From Cyanobacteria bacterium UBA11153 (lineage in GTDB: Bacteria > Cyanobacteriota > Cyanobacteriia > Cyanobacteriales > Coleofasciculaceae): a DNA stretch of 14,877 nt. Shown in pieces: positions 7,355 to 13,725 of this stretch. The notes beneath the pieces are model-generated. The model saw only the letters and a list, made by a program, of their open reading frames with translations. It did not search any database and was not told where the DNA came from. The position numbers and the translations under genes were made by a program. The stretch covers positions 1 through 14,877 of the forward strand of contig DOIX01000110.1 in assembly GCA_003511885.1 (NCBI GenBank), read 5' to 3'. Within the stretch, counting starts at the first letter, position 1, and each line of letters begins with the position of its first letter.

Positions 7355-8170
7355 TCAGCTATCCATAAACCTCATCGAACGCTTATGGAGATGATAGCGA
7401 TCGCCATGACAGAGAATATGGACTCGGAGATTATGGAGATTAATCGGATCTGCAGGTCCGATATCCTGATGATTGCTGTGAAACTGTTCTCCTGGATCGA
7501 TAATCGTCACCGTACCTTTGCCAATTACCTGCATCCAGCCATCTTTTTCAAACATGGCACAGGTGTCTTCATCAATACCTATCCCCAGCCTATCTGGATG
7601 ACCAGCGATCGCACTCATTAACCTGGCGGTACGATTGCGATTGAGAAAATGCTGATCCACAATTACTTCTGGAATAATTCCCAATCCAATCGCCATATCC
7701 ACCAGGGAGCGATTGGGCGACTCGCCGCTGCCACCACCAGCAATCATGTGATGACCCATCACTGCCGCACCCGCACTCGTCCCCGCCAGAGTAATTTCAC
7801 CCAGATGTACCCGCTGACGGACTCTTTCCATCAAAGGAGTATCCGAAAGCAACCCGCATAAACGCAATTGGTCGCCACCTGTCAAGAATACACCTGTACA
7901 TTCCTCGATAAAATTTTGAAAATAGGGATCTGAACCTTGATCGCGATCGCGGATATCGAGGACGCGAATTTCCTTAGCCCCCATCTCATCAAAAATCACC
8001 TGATAGCGATCGCCAACTATCGTCGGTTCCCGCGAGGCTGAGGGAATAATCGCCAGTCGCGCCTCACTTGCCCCGGATCGATAAAAAAAGGTGTGGAGGA
8101 TTTCCCGTCCATGAACTTTATCTTCAGCACCGCCGATCACCATAATCGCGGTTTTAGTCGATTGAGGCAT
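7355..8170 (-). CDS. cphB: Cyanophycinase
   Basis: CphB is a serine-type exopeptidase of family S51 that cleaves cyanophycin to beta-Asp-Arg dipeptides, mobilising stored nitrogen in the cytoplasm. With the start at 8168-8170 the protein has 271 residues, the length I recall for the Synechocystis enzyme. It opens with AIMVIGGAEDKVHGREIL. The nucleophile motif GTSAGAAVMG places the serine at residue 132, as in the characterised enzyme. Other conserved stretches are FLTGGDQLRL, VVDQHF-like IVDQHFLNRNR, and GIDEDTCAMFE. The frame is open to 8269, but the shorter start is supported by an AGGA Shine-Dalgarno 6 nt upstream and by homologue length. cphA follows on the same strand after a 594-bp spacer carrying a terminator-like hairpin, so the two genes are functionally paired but perhaps separately transcribed. 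Confidence 0.97.
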   Translation of the reverse strand: MPQSTKTAIMVIGGAEDKVHGREILHTFFYRSGASEARLAIIPSASREPTIVGDRYQVIFDEMGAKEIRVLDIRDRDQGSDPYFQNFIEECTGVFLTGGDQLRLCGLLSDTPLMERVRQRVHLGEITLAGTSAGAAVMGHHMIAGGGSGESPNRSLVDMAIGLGIIPEVIVDQHFLNRNRTARLMSAIAGHPDRLGIGIDEDTCAMFEKDGWMQVIGKGTVTIIDPGEQFHSNHQDIGPADPINLHNLRVHILCHGDRYHLHKRSMRFMDS

Positions 8171-8176
8171 CCGAAT

Positions 8177-8180
8177 TCCT
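8177..8180 (-). promoter_or_regulatory. Shine-Dalgarno AGGA of cphB
   Basis: On the minus strand AGGA is separated from the ATG at 8170 by 6 nt (TTCGG plus one base). It decides the start in favour of the 271-residue form over longer versions of the frame. Confidence 0.6.
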
Positions 8181-8491
8181 GAAAATTGAGATTCTAATTG
8201 CAATATACTGTTAAGCGTGCGCATAGGGTGGGTTCTAATTGAGTGAAAGCCTGTTGCTAGAAACCTCACTGTAGATCCATTTCAACTTTTGCTCAACTGG
8301 ATCTATAGGCTGTAGATGACCGGGAACCCTGTCGCGCTTTCCCTGCCGATGTTGTCAGCTCGATCTACTGATGGTTACGGCTTGAAGGCGATGAAGGATA
8401 AAAGGGTGGGCATTTTTTAGCAGTGGAAGAAACGCCTGTCGAAGCCGCATTATTTTTGAGTTTAATTTTGCTTAGACTTCCATTGCTGATT

Positions 8492-8497
8492 TTGACA
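8492..8497 (+). promoter_or_regulatory. Possible -35 box for trmD
   Basis: TTGACA matches the sigma-70 consensus exactly and lies about 60 bp before the trmD start. No equally good -10 sits at the right distance: TATCCT is 14 bp away and TTAAAC is 19 bp away. The promoter call is therefore tentative. Confidence 0.3.
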
Positions 8498-8558
8498 ATA
8501 CTTTCTTATCATATCCTTAAACTGTCATCTTTTTATCCAAACATCAGACTAATCCCCC

Positions 8559-9263
8559 GTGCGATTTGATATTGTCACCCTCTTTCCAGACTTCTTTACC
8601 TCTCCCCTAAGTTCGGGGCTGATTGGTAAAGCACTCGCTAAATTAATCGCTGAGGTACATTTTGTCAACCCCCGCGACTTTACTACAGACAAACACCGCA
8701 GGGTGGATGATGAACCCTACGGCGGTGGGGTGGGAATGTTGATGAAACCGGAACCAATTTTTGCGGCGGTGGAGTCGCTACCAGTATTGGGGCGGCGGGA
8801 TGTAATTTTAATGACACCCCAGGGACAACCCCTCCATCAGGAATTATTGGTGGAATTGGCAAAAGGTTACGATCAACTTGTATTAATTTGTGGACATTAT
8901 GAAGGAGTCGATGAACGAGTCTTAAATTTGGTCACGCGGGAAGTGTCTTTAGGAGATTTTGTCTTAACCGCAGGAGAAATTCCCGCACTCGCGCTGATTA
9001 ATGGGGTGATGCGATTGCTACCAGGGACAGTAGCCAAAGAGGAATCCCTCAAATTAGAAAGTTTTGAAGCAGGATTGCTTGATTATCCCCAATATACCCG
9101 ACCTGCCCAATTTCGCGGCTGGCAAGTGCCAGAAGTCTTACTGTCAGGGAATCACAGAGAAATTGAACGGTGGCGCTCCCAACAGCAAATCGAGAAAACG
9201 CGATCGCGCCGTCCCGATTTATACGCCAATTGGCTCGCACAATCCGAGAGGGCAATTGAGTGA
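8559..9263 (+). CDS. trmD: tRNA (guanine-37-N1)-methyltransferase
   Basis: TrmD methylates N1 of G37 next to the anticodon of certain tRNAs, using S-adenosylmethionine and preventing +1 frameshifts. The 234-residue protein has the SPOUT knot domain with the conserved stretches VDDEPYGGGVGMLMKPEP (49-66), CGHYEGVDERV (111-121) and SLGDFVLTAGEIPALALING (130-149), then the C-terminal helical part LLDYPQYTRP, VLLSGNH and RRPDL. The start is GTG, fixed by the conserved beginning RFDIVTLFPDFF. There is no clear Shine-Dalgarno. Aligned without gaps to E. coli TrmD as I remember it, Arg152 matches catalytic Arg154, but Glu167 stands where the proposed base Asp169 is expected. The gene is transcribed away from cphB and ends 297 bp before the DUF1517 gene. 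Confidence 0.96.
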   Translation: MRFDIVTLFPDFFTSPLSSGLIGKALAKLIAEVHFVNPRDFTTDKHRRVDDEPYGGGVGMLMKPEPIFAAVESLPVLGRRDVILMTPQGQPLHQELLVELAKGYDQLVLICGHYEGVDERVLNLVTREVSLGDFVLTAGEIPALALINGVMRLLPGTVAKEESLKLESFEAGLLDYPQYTRPAQFRGWQVPEVLLSGNHREIERWRSQQQIEKTRSRRPDLYANWLAQSERAIE

Positions 9264-9298
9264 CATACTCTTTTAACCTCCTTTCATCCCATCGTTAA

Positions 9299-9339
9299 AC
9301 TGTCGGGGGTACTCGCTAGGATCGATGTAACCCGACAGT
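9299..9339. repeat. ACTGTCGGG/CCCGACAGT inverted repeat
   Basis: Exact 9-bp arms (9299-9307 and 9331-9339) with a 23-nt loop, 35 bp after the trmD stop. It could mark the 3' end of the trmD transcript, but no T-tract follows (CATAACGGGGG), so an intrinsic terminator is not clear. The rest of the 297-bp spacer before the next gene holds only a TAAAAT -10-like hexamer near 9368. Confidence 0.5.
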
Positions 9340-9560
9340 CATAACGGGGGTCTTCCCGGCGGATTAGATAAAATAGAAAACAAAGCCAAGAAAAACCATA
9401 ACTTGTTGAAGAGGGCGAGTCAAAAAGGTTGGTTGGTTATCTCCATCGATTGTTAAAGCGATTCCCCCCGCTAAAATTCACTTCTTGACGCAGCGAGTTA
9501 AGCAGATTTTTGGCTATCTCGCTCACAAAAACTCACAACTCAAAACAAACTTTACTAACC

Positions 9561-10877
9561 ATGCCTCCTAGAATAAACTTTAAGCTTATCTGTGCCACAG
9601 CTCTATCTTTTGCCTTAATCAACAGCGTTAATATTCCCCAACCAAACCCCAATTTGGCAAAATGGAGCAACACTAACAACGAAGCCTTCGCCAGGAGTAG
9701 TGGTGGGCGTAGTAGCGGTGGCTCTTTTAGAAGTTCACCTTCACGTTCGAGTGGTTCGAGTCGATCCAGTAATGGTAGTAGTTCATCAACTCGATCTTCC
9801 TCTCCTTCTCATTCCAATTCTAGCGGCAGTAGCTCCTCAACTCAAAAATCTGCTCCAGCTAATTCCAGTAATACCACCACTGGAGCAACAGGAGGACGTG
9901 CTGTGGGCGGTACTTTAGAGAAACCCCCTTCCTCTCCTAATTCAGCACCTTCCCCTTCAACACCTTCTCATTCAGCACCCTCAACCACACAACCCAAACC
10001 CGTACAAGTTGTACCCCATAGTACTGTCAATCGCCACTCCGGTTCTCATTCTAAGAGAAGAATCCTGTTCTTTGATATCGACATTGAAAATGATGATGAT
10101 GATGACTTTAACCGGAATCAAACTCTCACCAACGGCGTAAATAATCCTAATTCTGGTGTTTCGACGGCTTCGGCTAGCTCGCCCGGTACTTTTTGGTTAA
10201 TATTCGTCTTGGGAGGAATTGTCTTATTATTGATCTGTGGCAGCATAGTCATTTTCGTATTTTCTAACATCCATAAACGAGAAAAAAGTGTAGCTAACAA
10301 AGAAAGGGATAACGATATTGTCACCGTCAGTAAATTACAAGTTGCACTCTTAGCTTATACCCAAGGATTGCAATCTACCTTATCAGAATTAACGCGCAAT
10401 ATCGATCCTGAAACATCTGACGGTTTATTAGAACTTCTCCAAGAATCAGCCCTAATTCTCTTGAAAAACGCTGATAACTGGAGTCATGTCTTAGCCAGCT
10501 CCCAAAGCCTGAAAATCGATCGAGCTGAAACACTATTTAATCAAATATCCATTCAAGAACGAAGCAAATTTACCAGAGAAACCCTAACAAATATCAAGGG
10601 TAAAGTTAAGGAAAAACAGCCAGATATTTCTTATGTAAAACAAGAACTTTGCTCCTATATTGTGGTAACTCTACTCGTAGGTACTGCCGACGATAATCCC
10701 TTATTTAAAGAAGTGCGCTCCGTAGAATCCCTCAAAGACGCTTTAGAAAAAGTAGCCTCAGTGCGATCGGATTATTTGATGAAAGTTGAATTACTTTGGA
10801 GTCCCCAAGAAGAGGGAAATAGTCTAAGTTATGATGAGTTATTGACTGAGTATACCAATATGATCCAAATTTCGTGA
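9561..10877 (+). CDS. DUF1517 family membrane protein with Ser-rich segment
   Basis: This is a 438-residue member of the DUF1517 family of cyanobacteria and plastid-bearing organisms, whose biochemical role is not established. The N-terminus has a positive stretch followed by a hydrophobic run (residues 5-23, INFKLICATALSFALINSV), which looks like a signal peptide or first anchor. Residues about 45-145 are low-complexity Ser/Gly/Pro. A five-Asp run lies at 178-182. A single strong membrane helix spans about 211-236 (FWLIFVLGGIVLLLICGSIV). From about 252 to the end is the DUF1517 domain, with VSKLQVALLAY, ERSKFTRETLTNI, YIVVTLLVGT and LLWSPQEEG followed by a late SYDELLTEY. The frame extends to a TTG at 9510, but the ATG at 9561 gives the better leader. 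No Shine-Dalgarno is evident. Topology is inferred: Ser-rich part outside the cytosol or in the lumen, conserved domain on the other side. Confidence 0.85.
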   Translation: MPPRINFKLICATALSFALINSVNIPQPNPNLAKWSNTNNEAFARSSGGRSSGGSFRSSPSRSSGSSRSSNGSSSSTRSSSPSHSNSSGSSSSTQKSAPANSSNTTTGATGGRAVGGTLEKPPSSPNSAPSPSTPSHSAPSTTQPKPVQVVPHSTVNRHSGSHSKRRILFFDIDIENDDDDDFNRNQTLTNGVNNPNSGVSTASASSPGTFWLIFVLGGIVLLLICGSIVIFVFSNIHKREKSVANKERDNDIVTVSKLQVALLAYTQGLQSTLSELTRNIDPETSDGLLELLQESALILLKNADNWSHVLASSQSLKIDRAETLFNQISIQERSKFTRETLTNIKGKVKEKQPDISYVKQELCSYIVVTLLVGTADDNPLFKEVRSVESLKDALEKVASVRSDYLMKVELLWSPQEEGNSLSYDELLTEYTNMIQIS

Positions 10878-11015
10878 ACTACCTACACTGACTCTCCGAG
10901 TATAGCACTAGGCTTCCGACTTCACAAGGGATTGCCTCAGTTATGACGTGGGAATTATCGCCTCCCTCAAACCTCCACCGCTAGTTAAATCCGGTTTAGG
11001 ACGATGATTGTCAGT

Positions 11016-11021
11016 TATAAT
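11016..11021 (+). promoter_or_regulatory. -10 box upstream of ccmK3
   Basis: TATAAT matches the consensus exactly, 29 bp before the ccmK3 ATG. No good -35 hexamer lies 16-18 bp upstream (only GGTTTA-like sequence), so any promoter here may depend on an activator. The predicted start of transcription would give a leader of about 20 nt. Confidence 0.5.
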
Positions 11022-11039
11022 GTCAAGCATTTGGCTTTT

Positions 11040-11043
11040 GGAG
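11040..11043 (+). promoter_or_regulatory. Shine-Dalgarno GGAG of ccmK3
   Basis: GGAG sits 7 nt before the ATG at 11051, an optimal distance. It supports this start. Confidence 0.65.
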
Positions 11044-11050
11044 ATCGGCA

Positions 11051-11362
11051 ATGCCAGCAGCAGTGGGAACGATTGAAACCTTGGGTTTTCCAGGGGTATT
11101 AGCGGCAGCAGACGCGATGGTCAAAGCTGCCGCTGTCACCCTAGTGAAGTACAATGTCAATGAAAGCGGTCGCTTTATGGTGAGCGTCAGGGGACCGATA
11201 TCTGAGGTGAAAGTGGCTGTAGATGCCGGAGTTGAAGCAGTGGGCAAAACTTACGGCGCTGAGTTGACAGACTACTATATCATTCCCAATCCTAATGAAA
11301 ATGTGGTCAAGGTTCTACCTATCGATTACAGCAGTAAAGTGGAAAGATTCCGCATCTTCTGA
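11051..11362 (+). CDS. ccmK3: Carboxysome shell protein CcmK3
   Basis: This is a single BMC-domain protein (103 residues) of the beta-carboxysome shell. BMC proteins form hexamers that tile the facets around RuBisCO and carbonic anhydrase. It begins AVGTIETLGFPGVLAAADAM and has the CcmK3-type features RGPISEV (against RGDVSEV in the other CcmK proteins) and YYIIPNPNENV (against HIIARPHENL or VIIPRPHENV). The C-terminus stops at VERFRIF with no long extension. The pore-loop region reads NVNESGRF, unlike the IGSG or VGSA loops of other CcmK proteins, and AAAVTLVKY lacks the Arg usual in ARVTLVGY. CcmK3 is reported not to form homohexamers by itself but to mix with CcmK4. The CcmK4 gene lies 347 bp downstream on the same strand. 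The ATG is supported by GGAG and a TATAAT box. The call of K3 over K4 is by motif, not by tree. Confidence 0.9.
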   Translation: MPAAVGTIETLGFPGVLAAADAMVKAAAVTLVKYNVNESGRFMVSVRGPISEVKVAVDAGVEAVGKTYGAELTDYYIIPNPNENVVKVLPIDYSSKVERFRIF

Positions 11363-11543
11363 GGGTGTGATGCGACGGGGAAACCGCGATTGAGAATCGC
11401 GTTGATAGACAAAAATGCCATATTCAATCCTCTCCCTGTGAGAATGGGGCTTTTTTTTCATCTTGCCCCTTCACCCTTCCTCCTTTCCTCTCCACCCAGA
11501 AAAAGCTAAAAATAATAGGCTTTTCTGTCAAAAAATGCAGTAA

Positions 11544-11568
11544 AAGTCCTTAGAATGAGTTAGGACTT
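11544..11568. repeat. AAGTCCT/AGGACTT hairpin
   Basis: Exact 7-bp arms (11544-11550 and 11562-11568). The right part, GAGTTAGGACTTGCGC, resembles a repeat I recall as widespread in filamentous cyanobacteria (GAGTTAGGACTTACGC). Confidence 0.5.
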
Positions 11569-11576
11569 GCGCTCAT

Positions 11577-11641
11577 AAACCCGGTTTCTTGGCAAAATCG
11601 TTGGTTTGGGAACTAGAAATCGACGCAGAAACCGGGTTTCT
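11577..11641. repeat. Inverted pair of AAACCCGGTTTCT elements
   Basis: AAACCCGGTTTCT (11577-11589) is the exact reverse complement of AGAAACCGGGTTT (11627-11639). The right copy extends to the palindrome AGAAACCGGGTTTCT (11627-11641). The 37-bp interior has no recognised function. Terminal inverted repeats around a short interior resemble a miniature element, but no target-site duplication is obvious. A related palindrome lies at 6843-6857. Confidence 0.65.
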
Positions 11642-11696
11642 AGCCTCATCATGGGTAAGTCTGGCAAGTGTTTGTCTTTGATAGGTCTGTATTATT

Positions 11697-11702
11697 AAGG
11701 AG
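11697..11702 (+). promoter_or_regulatory. Shine-Dalgarno AAGGAG of ccmK4
   Basis: AAGGAG lies 7 nt before the ATG at 11710. It fixes the start there, although the frame is open to an upstream ATG at 11668 that would add 14 unrelated residues. Confidence 0.75.
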
Positions 11703-11709
11703 ATTGGTA

Positions 11710-12054
11710 ATGTCAACAGTAGCGGTTGGCGCTCTGGAAACGAAGGGATTCCCCGGTGTACTAGCAGCAGCAGATGCGATGGTTAAAGCAGGTAGAGTAA
11801 CTCTAGTCGGCTATATTAGAGTCGGTAGTGCCCGCTTTACTGTCAATATCCGGGGAGATGTATCTGAAGTGAAAACAGCGATGGATGCGGGAATTGCTGC
11901 AGTCGAAAAGACTTATGGAGCTACTCTGGAATCTTGGGTGATTATTCCCCGTCCCCATGAAAACGTAGAGTGCGTTCTCCCGATCGCTTATAGTGAAGAG
12001 GTTGAAGAGTATAGACTCGCTGTGGAAAATCCCATCATACAAAGTCGGCGCTAA
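11710..12054 (+). CDS. ccmK4: Carboxysome shell protein CcmK4
   Basis: This is the second BMC-domain shell protein, 114 residues. It matches the CcmK4 pattern: AVGALETKGFPGVLAAADAMVKAG, then YIRVGSARFTVNIRGDVSEVKTAMDAG, WVIIPRPHENV and a C-terminal tail past VEEYR (about 15 extra residues ending SRR). The pore loop is RVGSA. CcmK4 forms hexamers that occupy part of the shell facets and, mixed with CcmK3, is thought to tune metabolite passage and growth at changing CO2 or pH. It lies downstream of ccmK3 on the same strand, apart from the main ccm cluster, as is usual for this satellite pair. It is convergent with the amidase gene. A strong AAGGAG supports the start; I see no convincing promoter of its own. 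Confidence 0.93.
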   Translation: MSTVAVGALETKGFPGVLAAADAMVKAGRVTLVGYIRVGSARFTVNIRGDVSEVKTAMDAGIAAVEKTYGATLESWVIIPRPHENVECVLPIAYSEEVEEYRLAVENPIIQSRR

Positions 12055-12075
12055 GAATTGATTAGCTTTAATTGT

Positions 12076-12107
12076 AGGGTGCGTTATGCGAAAGCTAACG
12101 CACCTTA
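12076..12107. repeat. GTGCGTTA-type hairpin with GAAA tetraloop (copy 3)
   Basis: GGTGCGTTA (12078-12086) pairs with TAACGCACC (12096-12104). Inside, GC-GAAA-GC adds a GNRA-type loop, leaving only one bulged T. It lies between the convergent ccmK4 and amidase genes and could help end transcription from either side. A T6 run on the plus strand follows only at 12151-12156, so terminator status is uncertain. Confidence 0.6.
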
Positions 12108-12167
12108 TGCTTTAATTTGGAGTTATAGCGAGGGACTAGAGGCTAGGGGCTTTTTTGCTATTGGCAG

Positions 12168-13523
12168 TTAAAGCAATCCCGCTGACTCATATAAACGCCT
12201 GAGAATGGCGAGAATCTTCGCGCTATAATTGGTATCTACTGACCACCTTCCGGTAAGCTGATCTACTAAAGGTGCAATTCCGCGAGTGACAAAACGAAAT
12301 CGAGGACTGACTTGTTCTTGAACTAATGGCTCCAAACTAGCGTAAGCTTTCAATTGTTGGATATGGGCGCGGACACCAATTCTGGAACTAGGAAATGTTG
12401 CTCCTTCTGCTTCCCCACTTACGGAACCCAATCCGCCAAAGTTATTTTGACTGGATTTTAAGTCTCCGCCAAAGTTGAGAAAGTTGGTTTCGACACACAT
12501 TTGAGCAAAGGCAATGTCATAATTAACCCCTTCAATTGATGCCTCTTCTCGGTAAATTTTGGGTAAGTCGGGAAATTGGCTTAAGGCATTTTCGTTATTG
12601 GCTTTAAGAAACATCATCAGTTGCACTTCTGAGGTGTGCCCGTTTCCCATAATTCGGTCAAATTGACCGGGACAGATTTGGACAATAGATCGTAAAATTA
12701 CGGTGCGGCTGTTACTATCCCAGCTTACAGAAATGTTATAGTCTCGCAGTTCAATTGCTTTAACATAAACTACACCCTGATATTGGACGCGACGGACAGT
12801 GGGAACTGTTGTTAAATCAACTCCCAATCGGTCGGCTAAGTCAATAGGAATGTAAGCGTTACCGTTAATAATAACGCCTTTTTCTCCATAAGTTTGATTA
12901 TTGATATTGATATTAATGGCAGAATAAGTTGTACTGGAACCATTAGTCGGTGCAGTACCAGATACAGCGCGACTCCAAGCAGCTAATCCATCAGCAACAC
13001 CCAAAGCAATATCGCGCCGTCGATTTTGGATTAAACTGCGATCGTCTGGGTTGGTGATATAGCCAACTTCCATGAGTAAGGAGGGGAGGTTAGTGATGCG
13101 GCAAAAAGCCAGACTACCGACACCTGTGGTAGTATCTGGTTTTGAACCTCGGTTGGTAAGTTGAGGCAAGCGTCGCACTAGAGCCAATAACATTAAATCA
13201 GCCTGATTTTTGCGATCGCTATTGTTGGTAATATAGTAAACGGTAGCCCCCCTAGCATCGGGATTCGAGAAAGCACCTGTTTGGATTTCCAGGGCAATAT
13301 CACCAGGCTTGGCACGAGTATTAATCCATTGAATCGTTTGGGCCCCGCTTAAGTCATCAGGGACAGACAGTACCTCAAACCCGCGCGATCGCAATTCTGG
13401 CACGATTTGGTCGCGCAATAAGATCATTTCTTGGGCTTCAGTTGTGCCACCTGCGATCGCGCCTAAATCGCGACCTCCTTGTTCTATACCACCATGTCCG
13501 GCTGAAATAAAGATTCGTCCCAT
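12168..13523 (-). CDS. N-acetylmuramoyl-L-alanine amidase fused to a glucosaminidase-like domain
   Basis: A predicted two-headed peptidoglycan hydrolase of 451 residues. Residues 1-185 form an Amidase_3-type domain with SAGHGG (His10), Glu29 in GGTTEAQEM, and the catalytic-type Glu152 in LMEVGYITNPDD. Residues about 203-280 resemble the copper-amine-oxidase N-terminal-like domain (VIINGNAYIPIDLADRLGV, then VSWDSNSRTVIL). Residues about 286-451 resemble the glucosaminidase family (PF01832 type), with Glu345 in AQMCVETNFLNFGG as the likely acid. No signal peptide is seen: the zinc motif starts at residue 10. The usual third zinc ligand, His in a sequence like EIHxxA, appears as Gln81 (EIQTGAFSN). 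The amidase could therefore be altered or use another ligand. The gene is convergent with ccmK4 and divergent from the Uma2 gene. No Shine-Dalgarno lies at optimal distance; AAGGA is about 15 nt upstream. Cellular role (cell separation or lysis) is inferred only. Confidence 0.85.
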   Translation of the reverse strand: MGRIFISAGHGGIEQGGRDLGAIAGGTTEAQEMILLRDQIVPELRSRGFEVLSVPDDLSGAQTIQWINTRAKPGDIALEIQTGAFSNPDARGATVYYITNNSDRKNQADLMLLALVRRLPQLTNRGSKPDTTTGVGSLAFCRITNLPSLLMEVGYITNPDDRSLIQNRRRDIALGVADGLAAWSRAVSGTAPTNGSSTTYSAINININNQTYGEKGVIINGNAYIPIDLADRLGVDLTTVPTVRRVQYQGVVYVKAIELRDYNISVSWDSNSRTVILRSIVQICPGQFDRIMGNGHTSEVQLMMFLKANNENALSQFPDLPKIYREEASIEGVNYDIAFAQMCVETNFLNFGGDLKSSQNNFGGLGSVSGEAEGATFPSSRIGVRAHIQQLKAYASLEPLVQEQVSPRFRFVTRGIAPLVDQLTGRWSVDTNYSAKILAILRRLYESAGLL

Positions 13524-13630
13524 CTTCGGTTCTATTTTCCTTGGCGTTGCGATCGATACTCGCTGTTACTCATCCAGAATAACCAGGATACGAATTTTAG
13601 GCTTCTGTGACTAGTCCTCTTGGGCTAACG

Positions 13631-13683
13631 CATAGCTCTCGCTAACATCCACTGCTTAAAAGACGGTGGATGTTAGCTCTATG
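13631..13683. repeat. Long inverted repeat between amidase and Uma2 genes
   Basis: GCTAACATCCAC (13641-13652) and GTGGATGTTAGC (13666-13677) are exact reverse complements. An outer CATAG/CTATG pair (13631-13635 and 13679-13683) extends the hairpin past unpaired CTCTC and T. It occupies the 202-bp divergent promoter region, about 45 bp before the Uma2 ATG. No regulator is known. Confidence 0.65.
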
Positions 13684-13725
13684 ATGTCTTGATAGAATAG
13701 CCTCATAGCCTTATCCCCAAATCCC

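Larger units (their letters stand above)
8171..8558. other. Divergent spacer between cphB and trmD
   Basis: This 388-bp region must hold the promoters of both cphB and trmD. Visible elements are a TAGATCCA/TGGATCTA inverted repeat (8272-8279 and 8298-8305, 18-nt loop), an imperfect AGCAGTGGAAG/CTTCCATTGCT pair (about 8420-8488), and a consensus -35 hexamer (8492-8497) facing trmD. I see no gene or structured RNA that I recognise. Confidence 0.5.
11363..11709. other. ccmK3-ccmK4 spacer with repeats and a poly-T tract
   Basis: The spacer is 347 bp. It holds a CGCGATT-GAG-AATCGCG hairpin (11385-11401), a run of eight T (11451-11458) preceded only by a weak TCCC/GGGG stem, a TTAGGACTT-type hairpin (11544-11568) and a larger AAACCCGGTTTCT inverted repeat (11577-11641). 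No gene is seen. The poly-T could cause partial termination between the two genes. Confidence 0.55.

Noticed and set aside
8171..8269. 33-codon N-terminal extension of cphB
   Set aside because: The shorter start has an AGGA site, gives 271 residues and puts the catalytic Ser at 132 as in the known enzyme.
9049..9276. Other open frames overlapping the 3' end of trmD on both strands
   Set aside because: They overlap the conserved TrmD C-terminus and have no family features.
9510..9560. TTG start 17 codons upstream in the DUF1517 gene
   Set aside because: The ATG at 9561 directly precedes a signal-like hydrophobic segment; TTG is a rarer start and the extra residues look random.
11420..11458. 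Intrinsic terminator after ccmK3
   Set aside because: The T8 run is clear, but the stem before it is only about four pairs with a wobble, too weak to call; noted only as possible partial termination.
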